Source: an uncultured Streptococcus sp. (lineage in GTDB: Bacteria > Bacillota > Bacilli > Lactobacillales > Streptococcaceae). Taken from it: a stretch of 14,719 nucleotides of DNA. The position numbers and the translations under genes were made by a program. Numbering within the stretch: position 1 is the first letter of the stretch; the number at the start of each line of letters is the position of its first letter. Under the pieces are notes generated by a model. That model had not been told where the DNA came from. It was given only the letters and a program-made list of their open reading frames with translations, and made no database searches. Below, piece by piece: positions 1 to 6,971 of this stretch. The stretch lies in contig CABPWC010000033.1 of NCBI GenBank assembly GCA_902461025.1, positions 1 to 14,719 on the forward strand. The letters are read 5' to 3'.

Positions 1-2421
1 CCATCCTTTTGCGACTAGGCTTGTTACCCAATCCTGACCATTTCCAAGGTAACCATAAGATCCAGATAAGTCCGTAATCGTTCCTAGTTCGACTAAACGG
101 TTATACGCATACCAAGTACATTGACCAACTGGGTAGCCGCTTCCTTGTTGTGTCGTCATAGAAGCCTGTGTTGGAGGGTGTTCCACTTTTGACTGATACT
201 CTGCAGGGAAATTCCAGGAAGAAGCTAACGCTCCACCTCCTCGAACTTGTTGAGTGAGAAAAGCGTGGATCTGCTTAGCATTATTTTGGCGCTCTAGAAC
301 CTTGTCTCCAGAATTCCCTTCCCAGTTAACCAAGAAACGCTCTGTAAGTGTCTCCACATCTTCTGTGCTGGTTAGAATTGATGTCAATTCAGTGATATAG
401 TAAGGAGTATCTCCCTCTAACATAAAATCTAACTGCAGTTCTAAATCGTACCACTTTTTATCTTTGGATTTTGCATAATTCAATAATAGAGTGTGCCTAG
501 TGGAACCATCCGCTGTATCTGTCCACTGACCTAGTCCTAAACCTCGACGAAGAATATTTGGGTATCTTCCGTTATAAATAGCGGGTCCTCCTATAGCTAA
601 CCAGGACTCATCATCCCAGGAAGAAGAATCAGCCCCTACTGGTGGACTAAGATAATCTCCTTCAGCACGTTTAGGATTGATATTACTTTCTGTTGCAAAG
701 TTTCCAAGCATGGCTGCCAAACCATTATCTGTCAGCCCTGGTACCTTTTGCTTCAGGAAGTCTTTTATCGCTCGTGATTTTTGTCCTAAATCGCCATCAA
801 GTGTAGTAATGACTGAGGTTGTCTGATTGTACGTGACAGATTGAAAGTAAAAGCCTGGATTGACTGATGTCCACTTTTCTTTCTTATCCTTTGTCTCTTT
901 TTCCTCCAATTTTTGATACTGAATGACCTGGTAACCATTTGCCGTTACCTTCCCAACCTCATCTCCAGCTTTGACCTGATCACCGTCAGAAACACGGATA
1001 TTTCCTACCTCTTCATAAGTAAAGATGGCTTTATCTGTTTTGATGGATACAGTAGTATCATCTGTCACACTTACTTTACCTGCTATAGGAGCCCTTATGG
1101 CCTGTCCCGTTGAAGCTTTTAGTTGTGTTTTTTCATAAATTTCACTCTTAGAGGTATAACCAAATCGCTTCAGGATAACTAAAGGGGCTTGATAAGAAGG
1201 ATCGTCCTCCTGGTAAAAAGGATTAGCTAGTTCTTGATAAGAGGGGTATCGACCAACTTCTTTAGTCAAATCCTCTAGCTCTTTATACTCTTCTAGTTCA
1301 CTGTCACTCAATTTGGCCCATTTTAATTTTGAAGACGAACCATATAAATCAGCCATCTTCTTCAAATTATGTGGATCATCATTCAAATGATTCCAAAGGT
1401 CATTCAAGGCATCAGAATAGTGATTAAAACCTAATGTCCCAGCCCATTCTCCACCTGTCCCATCTTTCCAGGAACTCTCTGGTTTCCACTCACTACCGTA
1501 GCGAAAGTTCATGAAAAAGAGCATATCATCGATGTTGGTCCAATAGTCAACCTTATCATTTGACTTCTCTCTATCACGTTTACTGATCTGAAGCCAGGAT
1601 TTATTAAGGTCAAATTCATTTTGTTGAACGGGACCACTGCCTCCAAACACTGCCATAAATACCCCTATAACAGCAAAGATGAGGAACATTAAGAAATAGG
1701 ACTTGACAGCTAAAGGATTGGATAAGATGGAACGCAGGGGCTTTGTCGCAACCTTCAAAACCTTTCCTGTCCCTCTTGACACCTTCCCAAATTTTGAACG
1801 TGCAAGTCGCTTTTTGGCATGTTTCATTTTTTTGCTGAGTTTTCCTTCCCAGGAGAACTCTTTAGGTGTTCGAGTATACCCTCGCCCTCTGATAAAATTA
1901 TAGCTTTTATTAAGCTGACCATAACTATGCTTAATAGTATACTTAGATAGCTTTCCTGCAACTTTTGCAGCTCTTTTAGAGGCATTTACCTGGTACTTGA
2001 ACTGCCGAATATTTTGTCTAGCTTGAACCCAATCTCCAAGAATATCATTATCTCTGATTGTCTTCTCAACATCATGCCTCAGCTTCATTTTGGCACTTTG
2101 TTTTGTTCGTCTCTTTATACGATTGGGAATATAACTATCATCTGCCTTTTTAGCTCGTTTATAGAGCGTTGTTGCAATTTGTTTTTCCAACTTTGCTCGA
2201 TCACGTTGTTGCTTAAAGAAAAGACCTCTAGCTGTTGCTTGAGGTCCTTTATGTAGTTTATAATTTTTGTTCGCTAAGCGATAATTCTTCTTAGCTTCTT
2301 TAAATGCAACTTTTGAGTCTAAACGTGCTTCTTTAGGAGCTTTTTTATTATTAAGGGATGATCCCTCTTTGATTCTCCTCTTACGCTCCTGTTTTAATTG
2401 TTTGGGATCACTTTCAAACAA
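1..2421 (-). CDS. PrgK-like conjugation cell-wall hydrolase (phage-type lysozyme + CHAP), 3' end outside window
   Basis: The frame is open from a TTG at 2421 to the window edge, giving 807 visible residues and no stop. TTG is chosen because AGAGAGGTGAT lies just upstream and the first in-frame ATG is over 100 codons in. Layout: a basic Lys/Arg-rich region (1-235), one membrane segment (about 239-260), a linker, a degenerate LytM/M23-like beta domain (about 430-500) in which I see no HxH zinc ligands, a phage-tail-lysozyme/SLT-like domain (about 545-725) with the likely catalytic Glu in NFATESN (Glu578), then the start of a CHAP amidase/endopeptidase domain with GQCTW (Cys768). The CHAP His lies beyond the edge. 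This order matches PrgK of pCF10, the VirB1-like hydrolase that opens peptidoglycan for the transfer channel. It starts 25 nt after the virB4 stop, so it is probably co-transcribed. Family is secure; exact cleavage bonds are not. Confidence 0.88.
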   Translation of the reverse strand, partial: MFESDPKQLKQERKRRIKEGSSLNNKKAPKEARLDSKVAFKEAKKNYRLANKNYKLHKGPQATARGLFFKQQRDRAKLEKQIATTLYKRAKKADDSYIPNRIKRRTKQSAKMKLRHDVEKTIRDNDILGDWVQARQNIRQFKYQVNASKRAAKVAGKLSKYTIKHSYGQLNKSYNFIRGRGYTRTPKEFSWEGKLSKKMKHAKKRLARSKFGKVSRGTGKVLKVATKPLRSILSNPLAVKSYFLMFLIFAVIGVFMAVFGGSGPVQQNEFDLNKSWLQISKRDREKSNDKVDYWTNIDDMLFFMNFRYGSEWKPESSWKDGTGGEWAGTLGFNHYSDALNDLWNHLNDDPHNLKKMADLYGSSSKLKWAKLSDSELEEYKELEDLTKEVGRYPSYQELANPFYQEDDPSYQAPLVILKRFGYTSKSEIYEKTQLKASTGQAIRAPIAGKVSVTDDTTVSIKTDKAIFTYEEVGNIRVSDGDQVKAGDEVGKVTANGYQVIQYQKLEEKETKDKKEKWTSVNPGFYFQSVTYNQTTSVITTLDGDLGQKSRAIKDFLKQKVPGLTDNGLAAMLGNFATESNINPKRAEGDYLSPPVGADSSSWDDESWLAIGGPAIYNGRYPNILRRGLGLGQWTDTADGSTRHTLLLNYAKSKDKKWYDLELQLDFMLEGDTPYYITELTSILTSTEDVETLTERFLVNWEGNSGDKVLERQNNAKQIHAFLTQQVRGGGALASSWNFPAEYQSKVEHPPTQASMTTQQGSGYPVGQCTWYAYNRLVELGTITDLSGSYGYLGNGQDWVTSLVAKGW

Positions 2422-2446
2422 AAGAAATCACCTCTCTTTCTATTTT

Positions 2447-4801
2447 TTAACTATCTGTCGCAACCAATTGATACAGCTTGGTATCTTTAGGGATAGGATT
2501 TTCAAATGGGACAATCGTATCCCCAGCCACGATCAAACCAGTACCTTTCGCTTTTGGCCGCAAGACAAATCGCTCTAGTGAAGGTGTAAGAGGGATAACC
2601 TGCTCCAGGGCTTCCAGGTCTGTCCGCTTCAGCTTCAGGAGGGCTAGAAACTCACAGTTTGCGACCAGCTTTCTACCTTCCTCTGTAGATAAAACAGTCT
2701 CTGGGTTCTGGGTAATCCCTGTTGGAATAGCTCCGTACTTACGAATACGTGAGTATAGCTCTGTAAAGAAGGTTGCTTGCAGTTTATTTTTGAAGTATAG
2801 CTGCAACTCATCAAAGTACAACCATGTAATAGCTTTTCCTTGATTATTGACTACCTGGTTCCAGATGAAATCCTGAATCACCAGGAGGGCAAATGGCTTC
2901 AGTTTACCACTCAACTGCTTGAGATTAAAGATAATAAAGCGGCTATTCATATTGACGTTGGTAGGGTGTGCAAAGATATCATTTGAACCAATAGTATAAG
3001 GTTCTGCCTTCAGTGCTAGATCCTTAGCAACGGCTTCAGGTTGACGTTCCAAAACTGCTTGCCAATCCTTAAAGGTTGGGTTTTCAAATTCCTCATAGGT
3101 CTTTCTCGTTACACGGTCAATCATCGCAAATTCATCGTCTGATACCTCAGAGAATATATTTTCAAACAAGGTTGATAAAAGGTTTGATTTTTGGCCAATC
3201 GGGTCACTATCTTCTGCCTGCAGTTTATCCTTATCAGGGAGATCCAACAAGTTAAAGTGATGTTGCGATCCAGGAGCGATTGTGATAATTTCTGCACCCA
3301 ATTCTCGGCCAATACCCGTGTACTCATCTTCAGGATCGACGATAATAATATTATCTTCAGGGTAACGTAGAGTTGTAGGAATTATCTCTCCACCTTTAGC
3401 AAGAACAGATTTTCCTGAACCTGAAGTCCCAAAGATACAACCTGAACCTGTATTCAAATCTTTCTTACGGTCAACTGTGATAGCATTCTTAGATAGCTGA
3501 TTCTGGCCATAATAGATTGCACGTGGACTGCTAGATCGAAGATCTACGTTGGTAAATGGAACCTGTGTGGCCAAGTTACTGGTAGTCATATCTCTCATAA
3601 AACGGCGTTTCACGTTGATAAATGGAATCCCAATCGGTAGAATCGTATTCAAGGATTCTTCCTGATATAAGTAACACTTATCCAGTTCTACTGTGTTTTT
3701 ACGGACAGATCGTTGAACCTGCTCTGTGTAGATATTCAACTCTTCTAGACTATCAGCCATAAAGAAAATCGTCATCACACCTGAAAACATTTTTTGGTCA
3801 TTGTCCTGGAGTTCCTCAGTCCATTTCTCTGTTTCACGTGATGTCTCCACAGCCTTCCCACCAACGGCTAAGTCACTTCCATAGCCTTCTTTGGCTGCAG
3901 CCTTCTGACTTTTGATCATTTCCCTGCGTACACTTGACTTAACTGTCTTGATTTTCTTCAAGGCATCTGCAGTATCATAGGGTTTCGCATGTAGGCTGAT
4001 AGCAAGTTCAATTCCTGTATCCAGGATATTCTTAATCAGTTTGTCATTCAAGAAGGTAGGATATTGTCTAACATACATCACCCTTGCGAAACAATCATCA
4101 ATTTTCATATAATCTTTTTCAAACTTCAGATAGTTTGGAGCTACAAAGTCCCTGGTTGATAGTCCAGAAATAGCAATGTCTTCATAGTTAAAATCAATAA
4201 AGCCTTCTCGTCTCAAGAGTTTTCGGAAGATAAGAAGGCGATCTAATCCCTCTAATTCCTTAAAGGAGATTCCTAAGCCACTATACTGACTTTCAATAAC
4301 GCTAGCTGTATCATCGAGGATTCTTCTAGCTTGATGATCCTGATCTGTTTGGGTAGTGATTGTCAGATATTTTTCTACCTTAAAGGTATTTTGTTCCTGT
4401 GAAAAACGATCCTTGATCATCGCATTGTATTCTTTACGATAATCGTCATATCCATCTCCAACCAAATCATAGCGGATAGAAGATAAGCTATTGCTTTCTA
4501 CCCTACGATTCAGAATCAATAGCTGCATATCATTATCAATGTCCAGCGAATTAAAAATATCAGCATTTGTTTCAATGATATCAATTCGCTCATCATCTGT
4601 TGCAGTAATATAGCTTGTATCACCTAGTCGGTAGGTCTTTGAAAATTGATCATTTGTAATTTTCATAAGTCCATCAGGTGTCAGCCATTGATAATTAAGG
4701 CTGTTCTGTGTAGAGGCCGTCATGGTACGTCTCAGACGTTTGGCCCGTTCCCGTTCCTCCTTAGAGAGTTTCGGGGTTTTCTTTCGGCCGAATAAATTCA
4801 T
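2447..4801 (-). CDS. virB4: VirB4/PrgJ-type conjugation ATPase
   Basis: This is the AAA+ motor ATPase of a type IV secretion system, bound to the inner face of the membrane, which powers channel assembly and DNA transfer. The start at 4801 (784 residues, beginning MNLFGRKKTP) is chosen because AGAAAGGA lies 11 nt upstream. The ATG at 4825, giving 792 residues, has no nearby Shine-Dalgarno. In the 784-residue numbering, the N-terminal VirB4/CagE-like part precedes a Walker A motif GTSGSGKS (458-465), a VDPEDEY segment (about 489-495), and a Walker B strand WLYFDE ending in Asp664-Glu665. The C-terminal TGITQNPE stretch is typical of the family. The length is normal and nothing appears broken. 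It overlaps the upstream PrgI-like gene by 41 nt, which suggests translational coupling, and is followed by the PrgK-like hydrolase. This is the most securely identified gene of the window. Confidence 0.95.
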   Translation of the reverse strand: MNLFGRKKTPKLSKEERERAKRLRRTMTASTQNSLNYQWLTPDGLMKITNDQFSKTYRLGDTSYITATDDERIDIIETNADIFNSLDIDNDMQLLILNRRVESNSLSSIRYDLVGDGYDDYRKEYNAMIKDRFSQEQNTFKVEKYLTITTQTDQDHQARRILDDTASVIESQYSGLGISFKELEGLDRLLIFRKLLRREGFIDFNYEDIAISGLSTRDFVAPNYLKFEKDYMKIDDCFARVMYVRQYPTFLNDKLIKNILDTGIELAISLHAKPYDTADALKKIKTVKSSVRREMIKSQKAAAKEGYGSDLAVGGKAVETSRETEKWTEELQDNDQKMFSGVMTIFFMADSLEELNIYTEQVQRSVRKNTVELDKCYLYQEESLNTILPIGIPFINVKRRFMRDMTTSNLATQVPFTNVDLRSSSPRAIYYGQNQLSKNAITVDRKKDLNTGSGCIFGTSGSGKSVLAKGGEIIPTTLRYPEDNIIIVDPEDEYTGIGRELGAEIITIAPGSQHHFNLLDLPDKDKLQAEDSDPIGQKSNLLSTLFENIFSEVSDDEFAMIDRVTRKTYEEFENPTFKDWQAVLERQPEAVAKDLALKAEPYTIGSNDIFAHPTNVNMNSRFIIFNLKQLSGKLKPFALLVIQDFIWNQVVNNQGKAITWLYFDELQLYFKNKLQATFFTELYSRIRKYGAIPTGITQNPETVLSTEEGRKLVANCEFLALLKLKRTDLEALEQVIPLTPSLERFVLRPKAKGTGLIVAGDTIVPFENPIPKDTKLYQLVATDS

Positions 4802-5108
4802 TTCTTGTATATTCCTTTCTGTCATAATCTGTCTGATAAGATCGTTCCTGCTTGGTCAACAAGAAACGGATATTATCTTTAATTTTTTCATCAAAATAAC
4901 ACCCGAAAATAACAAAAGGCGCTAATAACAAAATATCAACGCCATAAAGAATAGTATCAGGTGCCTTCAGCCAATAGAGGATGGTAGTGACAACTACTGT
5001 CAATGCGATACCAAATAGTAGCACTAACTGTCTCAGTGTCATATACCCTATAACTGGCCTTTCGTAGCTATCTAAAGCCTTTAAAAATTCACTACCTAAA
5101 CGTGTCAT
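4761..5108 (-). CDS. PrgI/VirB3-like small membrane protein of the conjugation machinery
   Basis: The protein has 115 residues, with two membrane segments at about 25-46 and 52-72, a short N-terminus, and a charged cytoplasmic tail starting YFDEKIKDNIRF. This layout, with a gene directly before virB4, is that of the PrgI family, regarded as the Gram-positive counterpart of VirB3. VirB3 proteins dock the VirB4 ATPase to the membrane channel and are sometimes fused to it. Translation starts at the ATG at 5108, preceded by GAAAGGAACAG at good spacing. The 3' end overlaps the chosen virB4 start by 41 nt. Family assignment rests on size, topology and neighbours; no catalytic motif exists to confirm it. 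A TcpE-type label would describe a similar role. Confidence 0.8.
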   Translation of the reverse strand: MTRLGSEFLKALDSYERPVIGYMTLRQLVLLFGIALTVVVTTILYWLKAPDTILYGVDILLLAPFVIFGCYFDEKIKDNIRFLLTKQERSYQTDYDRKEYTRNEFIRPKENPETL

Positions 5109-5126
5109 TCTGTTCCTTTCTTCCAG

Positions 5127-5339
5127 TTATCTTTTTTTAAAGAAAATAAATTCGCTCCCACATGCCAAAATAATACCACTTACGATAGCCAGCCAATGTG
5201 GCTGTAGAGCTCTACGGCACAAGTAATAGAAAAAGAAAGCCCTAAGTAAAAACAGTAGCCCCCAGACTACTGTTTTTAAAATAACTCTCCATATATTTCC
5301 TAGCACTTGCTGATTTTTCTGTGAGTGCTTTTTAAACAT
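5127..5339 (-). CDS. Small two-helix membrane protein of the conjugation operon, unknown function
   Basis: The protein has 70 residues: a basic N-terminus (FKKHSQKN), a hydrophobic stretch at about 18-40 rich in Leu and Phe, a short CRRALQ loop, a second hydrophobic stretch at about 48-65, and a basic end FFKKR. I do not recognise a named family. It is a real gene: the Shine-Dalgarno TAGGAGGA sits 6-7 nt before its ATG, and that element overlaps the stop codon of the VirB6-like gene, so the two are translationally linked. It ends 18 nt before the PrgI-like start. Its place between VirB6-like and VirB3-like genes implies an accessory role in the membrane channel, but that is inference from position only. 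Confidence 0.75.
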   Translation of the reverse strand: MFKKHSQKNQQVLGNIWRVILKTVVWGLLFLLRAFFFYYLCRRALQPHWLAIVSGIILACGSEFIFFKKR

Positions 5340-5347
5340 TGTTCCTC

Positions 5348-6094
5348 CTAGTTCACCTGCACGATATTCTTGGCCATGCGTTGGCTACCAAAGAGCATGA
5401 CAATGTAAATAATTCCCTTTGCAATGGCAACTAAGGCACTCGTCCAAGCTCCAGTTTTCTCAACTGTCAGGAGATCGTTAGTTACAATGGCTGGGTACAG
5501 CATGATCACAACCACTAAAATCAATCCCTGAAGGACAGCTGCAATATAGAGCTTAAAGAATCCGAAGCAGATTGGGCGCAAGCTATCTACCATGTAACAA
5601 GCGACAATAATTTTAGCGATTCCCTTATACGTGTAAAGTGTAAAAGAGCGCAACAAGATCAACAACTTAGTCGATATCTGACCGACAAAATCGACAATCC
5701 AATAAATGAATTGAAGCATAGCTTTAGCTATAGCATTGACTCCTTTTAAATCTGGCATCTCTGTTTCATATGGACTAATACTTGCACTAGACACTGACTT
5801 AATCACAACATTGAATAACCAAGATAAGGCATCAAAAATCGCATCCACATAGAGGATTAAAAAAAGGGCAATGGCATACTTGAGGATTTCTTCAATCCAA
5901 AGCTGAAAAGATAACTCCCCACCATTGCTTTTAAAATGCTGGTGCCAGTTCATGAGGTTGATCCCCATAAAAAGGAGAAGAAGCAAAATGGCTACCTTCT
6001 CCATCGAACCCGAAATAGTTTCCATCAATTCATAAGCTGTCGCATTATAGTCTTTCAGACTCATGGTTAGTTGATCAAGTGTGGATTGGTTCAT
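5348..6094 (-). CDS. VirB6/PrgH/TrbL-like polytopic channel protein
   Basis: The protein has 248 residues. An amphipathic N-terminus is followed by about five or six membrane segments (near 33-48, 71-95, 124-148, 158-203 as one or two, and 216-236), with a polar, probably extracellular loop at about 100-120 (SSASISPYETEMPDLKG). Size, topology and position after a pilin-like gene and before the VirB3/VirB4 pair match the VirB6-like subunits of Gram-positive conjugation systems (PrgH of pCF10), which form part of the membrane passage for DNA. The ATG at 6094 has an excellent ribosome binding site, AAAGGAGGTGG, 6-7 nt upstream. It starts 27 nt after the pilin-like gene ends. Sequence conservation in this family is low, so the call relies on topology and context. 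Confidence 0.85.
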   Translation of the reverse strand: MNQSTLDQLTMSLKDYNATAYELMETISGSMEKVAILLLLLFMGINLMNWHQHFKSNGGELSFQLWIEEILKYAIALFLILYVDAIFDALSWLFNVVIKSVSSASISPYETEMPDLKGVNAIAKAMLQFIYWIVDFVGQISTKLLILLRSFTLYTYKGIAKIIVACYMVDSLRPICFGFFKLYIAAVLQGLILVVVIMLYPAIVTNDLLTVEKTGAWTSALVAIAKGIIYIVMLFGSQRMAKNIVQVN

Positions 6095-6121
6095 AAAACC
6101 ACCTCCTTTTTCTTCCTCATA

Positions 6122-6346
6122 CTAGCCAAGAGTTTGAAGACCTGTTGCCAAAGCGGTAAAGAGTGCTTTTAGGACGGCACCAAGAAGTGCACCTAGGATC
6201 AAACTTTGGATTCCTTTATCCTTCTTGTCATCTAATTCACGTTTGATTCCTACTGCTAAGTCCCAGGCTCCCCAAGCGGCCCATCCAATACCGATAATCC
6301 CACCGATATTTCCAATTTTGTTAATAAAATCTACAACTGCATCCAT
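6122..6346 (-). CDS. Small pilin-like (VirB2/PrgF/Maff2-type) membrane protein
   Basis: The protein has 74 residues with two hydrophobic, Gly/Ala-rich helices (about 11-32 and 48-70) joined by a charged cytoplasmic-type loop, KRELDDKKDKG. This hairpin layout is shared by VirB2-type pilins and the small Maff2/PrgF-like proteins found just upstream of VirB6-like genes in Gram-positive conjugative elements. The sequence IIGIGWAAWGAWDLAVGI resembles the first helix of Maff2-like proteins. I see no clear leader-peptide cleavage site. The ATG at 6346 is preceded by AAAGTGAG at about 8 nt. Immediately upstream lies a strong terminator-like hairpin (6371-6402), so its expression may be set separately from the gene before it. 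Role as a channel or pilus subunit is inferred. Confidence 0.75.
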   Translation of the reverse strand: MDAVVDFINKIGNIGGIIGIGWAAWGAWDLAVGIKRELDDKKDKGIQSLILGALLGAVLKALFTALATGLQTLG

Positions 6347-6370
6347 TCTTTTTTCTCACTTTCTTTTTAT

Positions 6371-6402
6371 AAAAAAGGTACTAAGAAAGATTCCTAGTAC
6401 CT
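6371..6402 (-). terminator. Intrinsic terminator or attenuator inside the secretion operon
   Basis: On the minus strand a 12-bp stem (arms 6391-6402 and 6376-6387, one G-T wobble) with a three-base loop is followed directly by a run of six T. This is a textbook Rho-independent terminator. It lies after the stop of the 156-residue membrane protein gene (6420) and before the pilin-like gene. Transcripts from the upstream promoter would end here unless read through. I see no convincing promoter between it and the pilin-like start; a TATAAA near 6366-6371 lacks a -35 and would start transcription on top of the ribosome binding site. Confidence 0.85.
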
Positions 6403-6419
6403 ACTTTGTTTATTTAATA

Positions 6420-6890
6420 CTATTTTTCATCCTCTGGACGAAAGGTTAGAGAGAGGGCTGTAATCATAGCCAAGACAACGATGATGGTCGTTTCCCACCA
6501 ATGATAGATTGGAACACCTTCTGGCATTATCCAATTTTTAAACCAAAGTTCAACACTTGCTGGAGCGGTTCCTTCTTTTGTTAGAAATGCCCAATAACAC
6601 AGAACAAGAAACGCAACTATAACCTTAAACACAAACCAACCAATTGCTGTCGCAATCAAGCTCTTAATCAGATTAAAGATAAAGAGGAGAAACATGAGTG
6701 GAGTCGCAACCATCAAAACAGCAGCTCTCACAATCACACTCGGTAGGTTCTTTACTCCTGACCAGATGGCTTTCCCTAGCCAACGTAGGCCTTTTTTCCA
6801 CTTCTTCTCTTCTTCAGGTTTGGTTACTTCTGATTTTGTTTTAGTTGGGGTATAGTATCTGTATCCACTTCTAGTCACATGTGCATCCAT
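6420..6890 (-). CDS. Three-helix membrane protein, first gene of the secretion operon
   Basis: The protein has 156 residues from the ATG at 6890. A basic cytoplasmic N-terminus (about 1-50, many Lys and Glu) is followed by two adjacent long hydrophobic segments (about 52-76 and 78-103), a polar loop with several Trp, and a third segment at about 133-150 ending FRPEDEK. I do not recognise the family. Position before the pilin-like gene suggests a conjugation membrane component, comparable in place to small PrgD-PrgG proteins of pCF10. The start at 6890 is preferred because AAAGGA lies 7 nt upstream. An in-frame ATG at 6908 (162 residues) follows a GAGGGGGA stretch that is also half of an inverted repeat. 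It is separated from downstream genes by a terminator-like hairpin. Confidence 0.75.
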   Translation of the reverse strand: MDAHVTRSGYRYYTPTKTKSEVTKPEEEKKWKKGLRWLGKAIWSGVKNLPSVIVRAAVLMVATPLMFLLFIFNLIKSLIATAIGWFVFKVIVAFLVLCYWAFLTKEGTAPASVELWFKNWIMPEGVPIYHWWETTIIVVLAMITALSLTFRPEDEK

Positions 6891-6913
6891 TTTCGTGTCC
6901 TTTCTCATCTCTC

Positions 6914-6959
6914 TTCCCCCTCTTTTTTATGGCTTCATTATACCATAGATGAGGGGGAA
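6914..6959 (-). promoter_or_regulatory. Extended -10 promoter bracketed by a 9-bp inverted repeat
   Basis: On the minus strand TGGTATAAT (6945-6937) is a perfect extended -10 element; the -35 position (TAGAAA) is weak, as is common with extended -10 promoters. It sits between perfect 9-bp arms, TTCCCCCTC and GAGGGGGAA in minus-strand reading (6959-6951 and 6922-6914), and inside a second 5-bp stem (TATGG/CCATA, 6947-6943 and 6932-6928). Transcription would begin near 6930, just before the first gene of the secretion operon. The repeat may be an operator or fold in RNA read through from the adhesin gene. The promoter call is from sequence match only. Confidence 0.6.
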
Positions 6960-6971
6960 TTTCTAGATGTT

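Noticed and set aside
2478..2843. 121-residue open frame on the plus strand
   Set aside because: It is wholly antisense to the conserved virB4 coding sequence, has no ribosome binding site that I can see, and its composition is that of a reverse-frame shadow.
6366..6371. TATAAA as a promoter for the pilin-like gene
   Set aside because: It is formed by the T tail of the terminator, has no -35, and would place the transcript start at the ribosome binding site.
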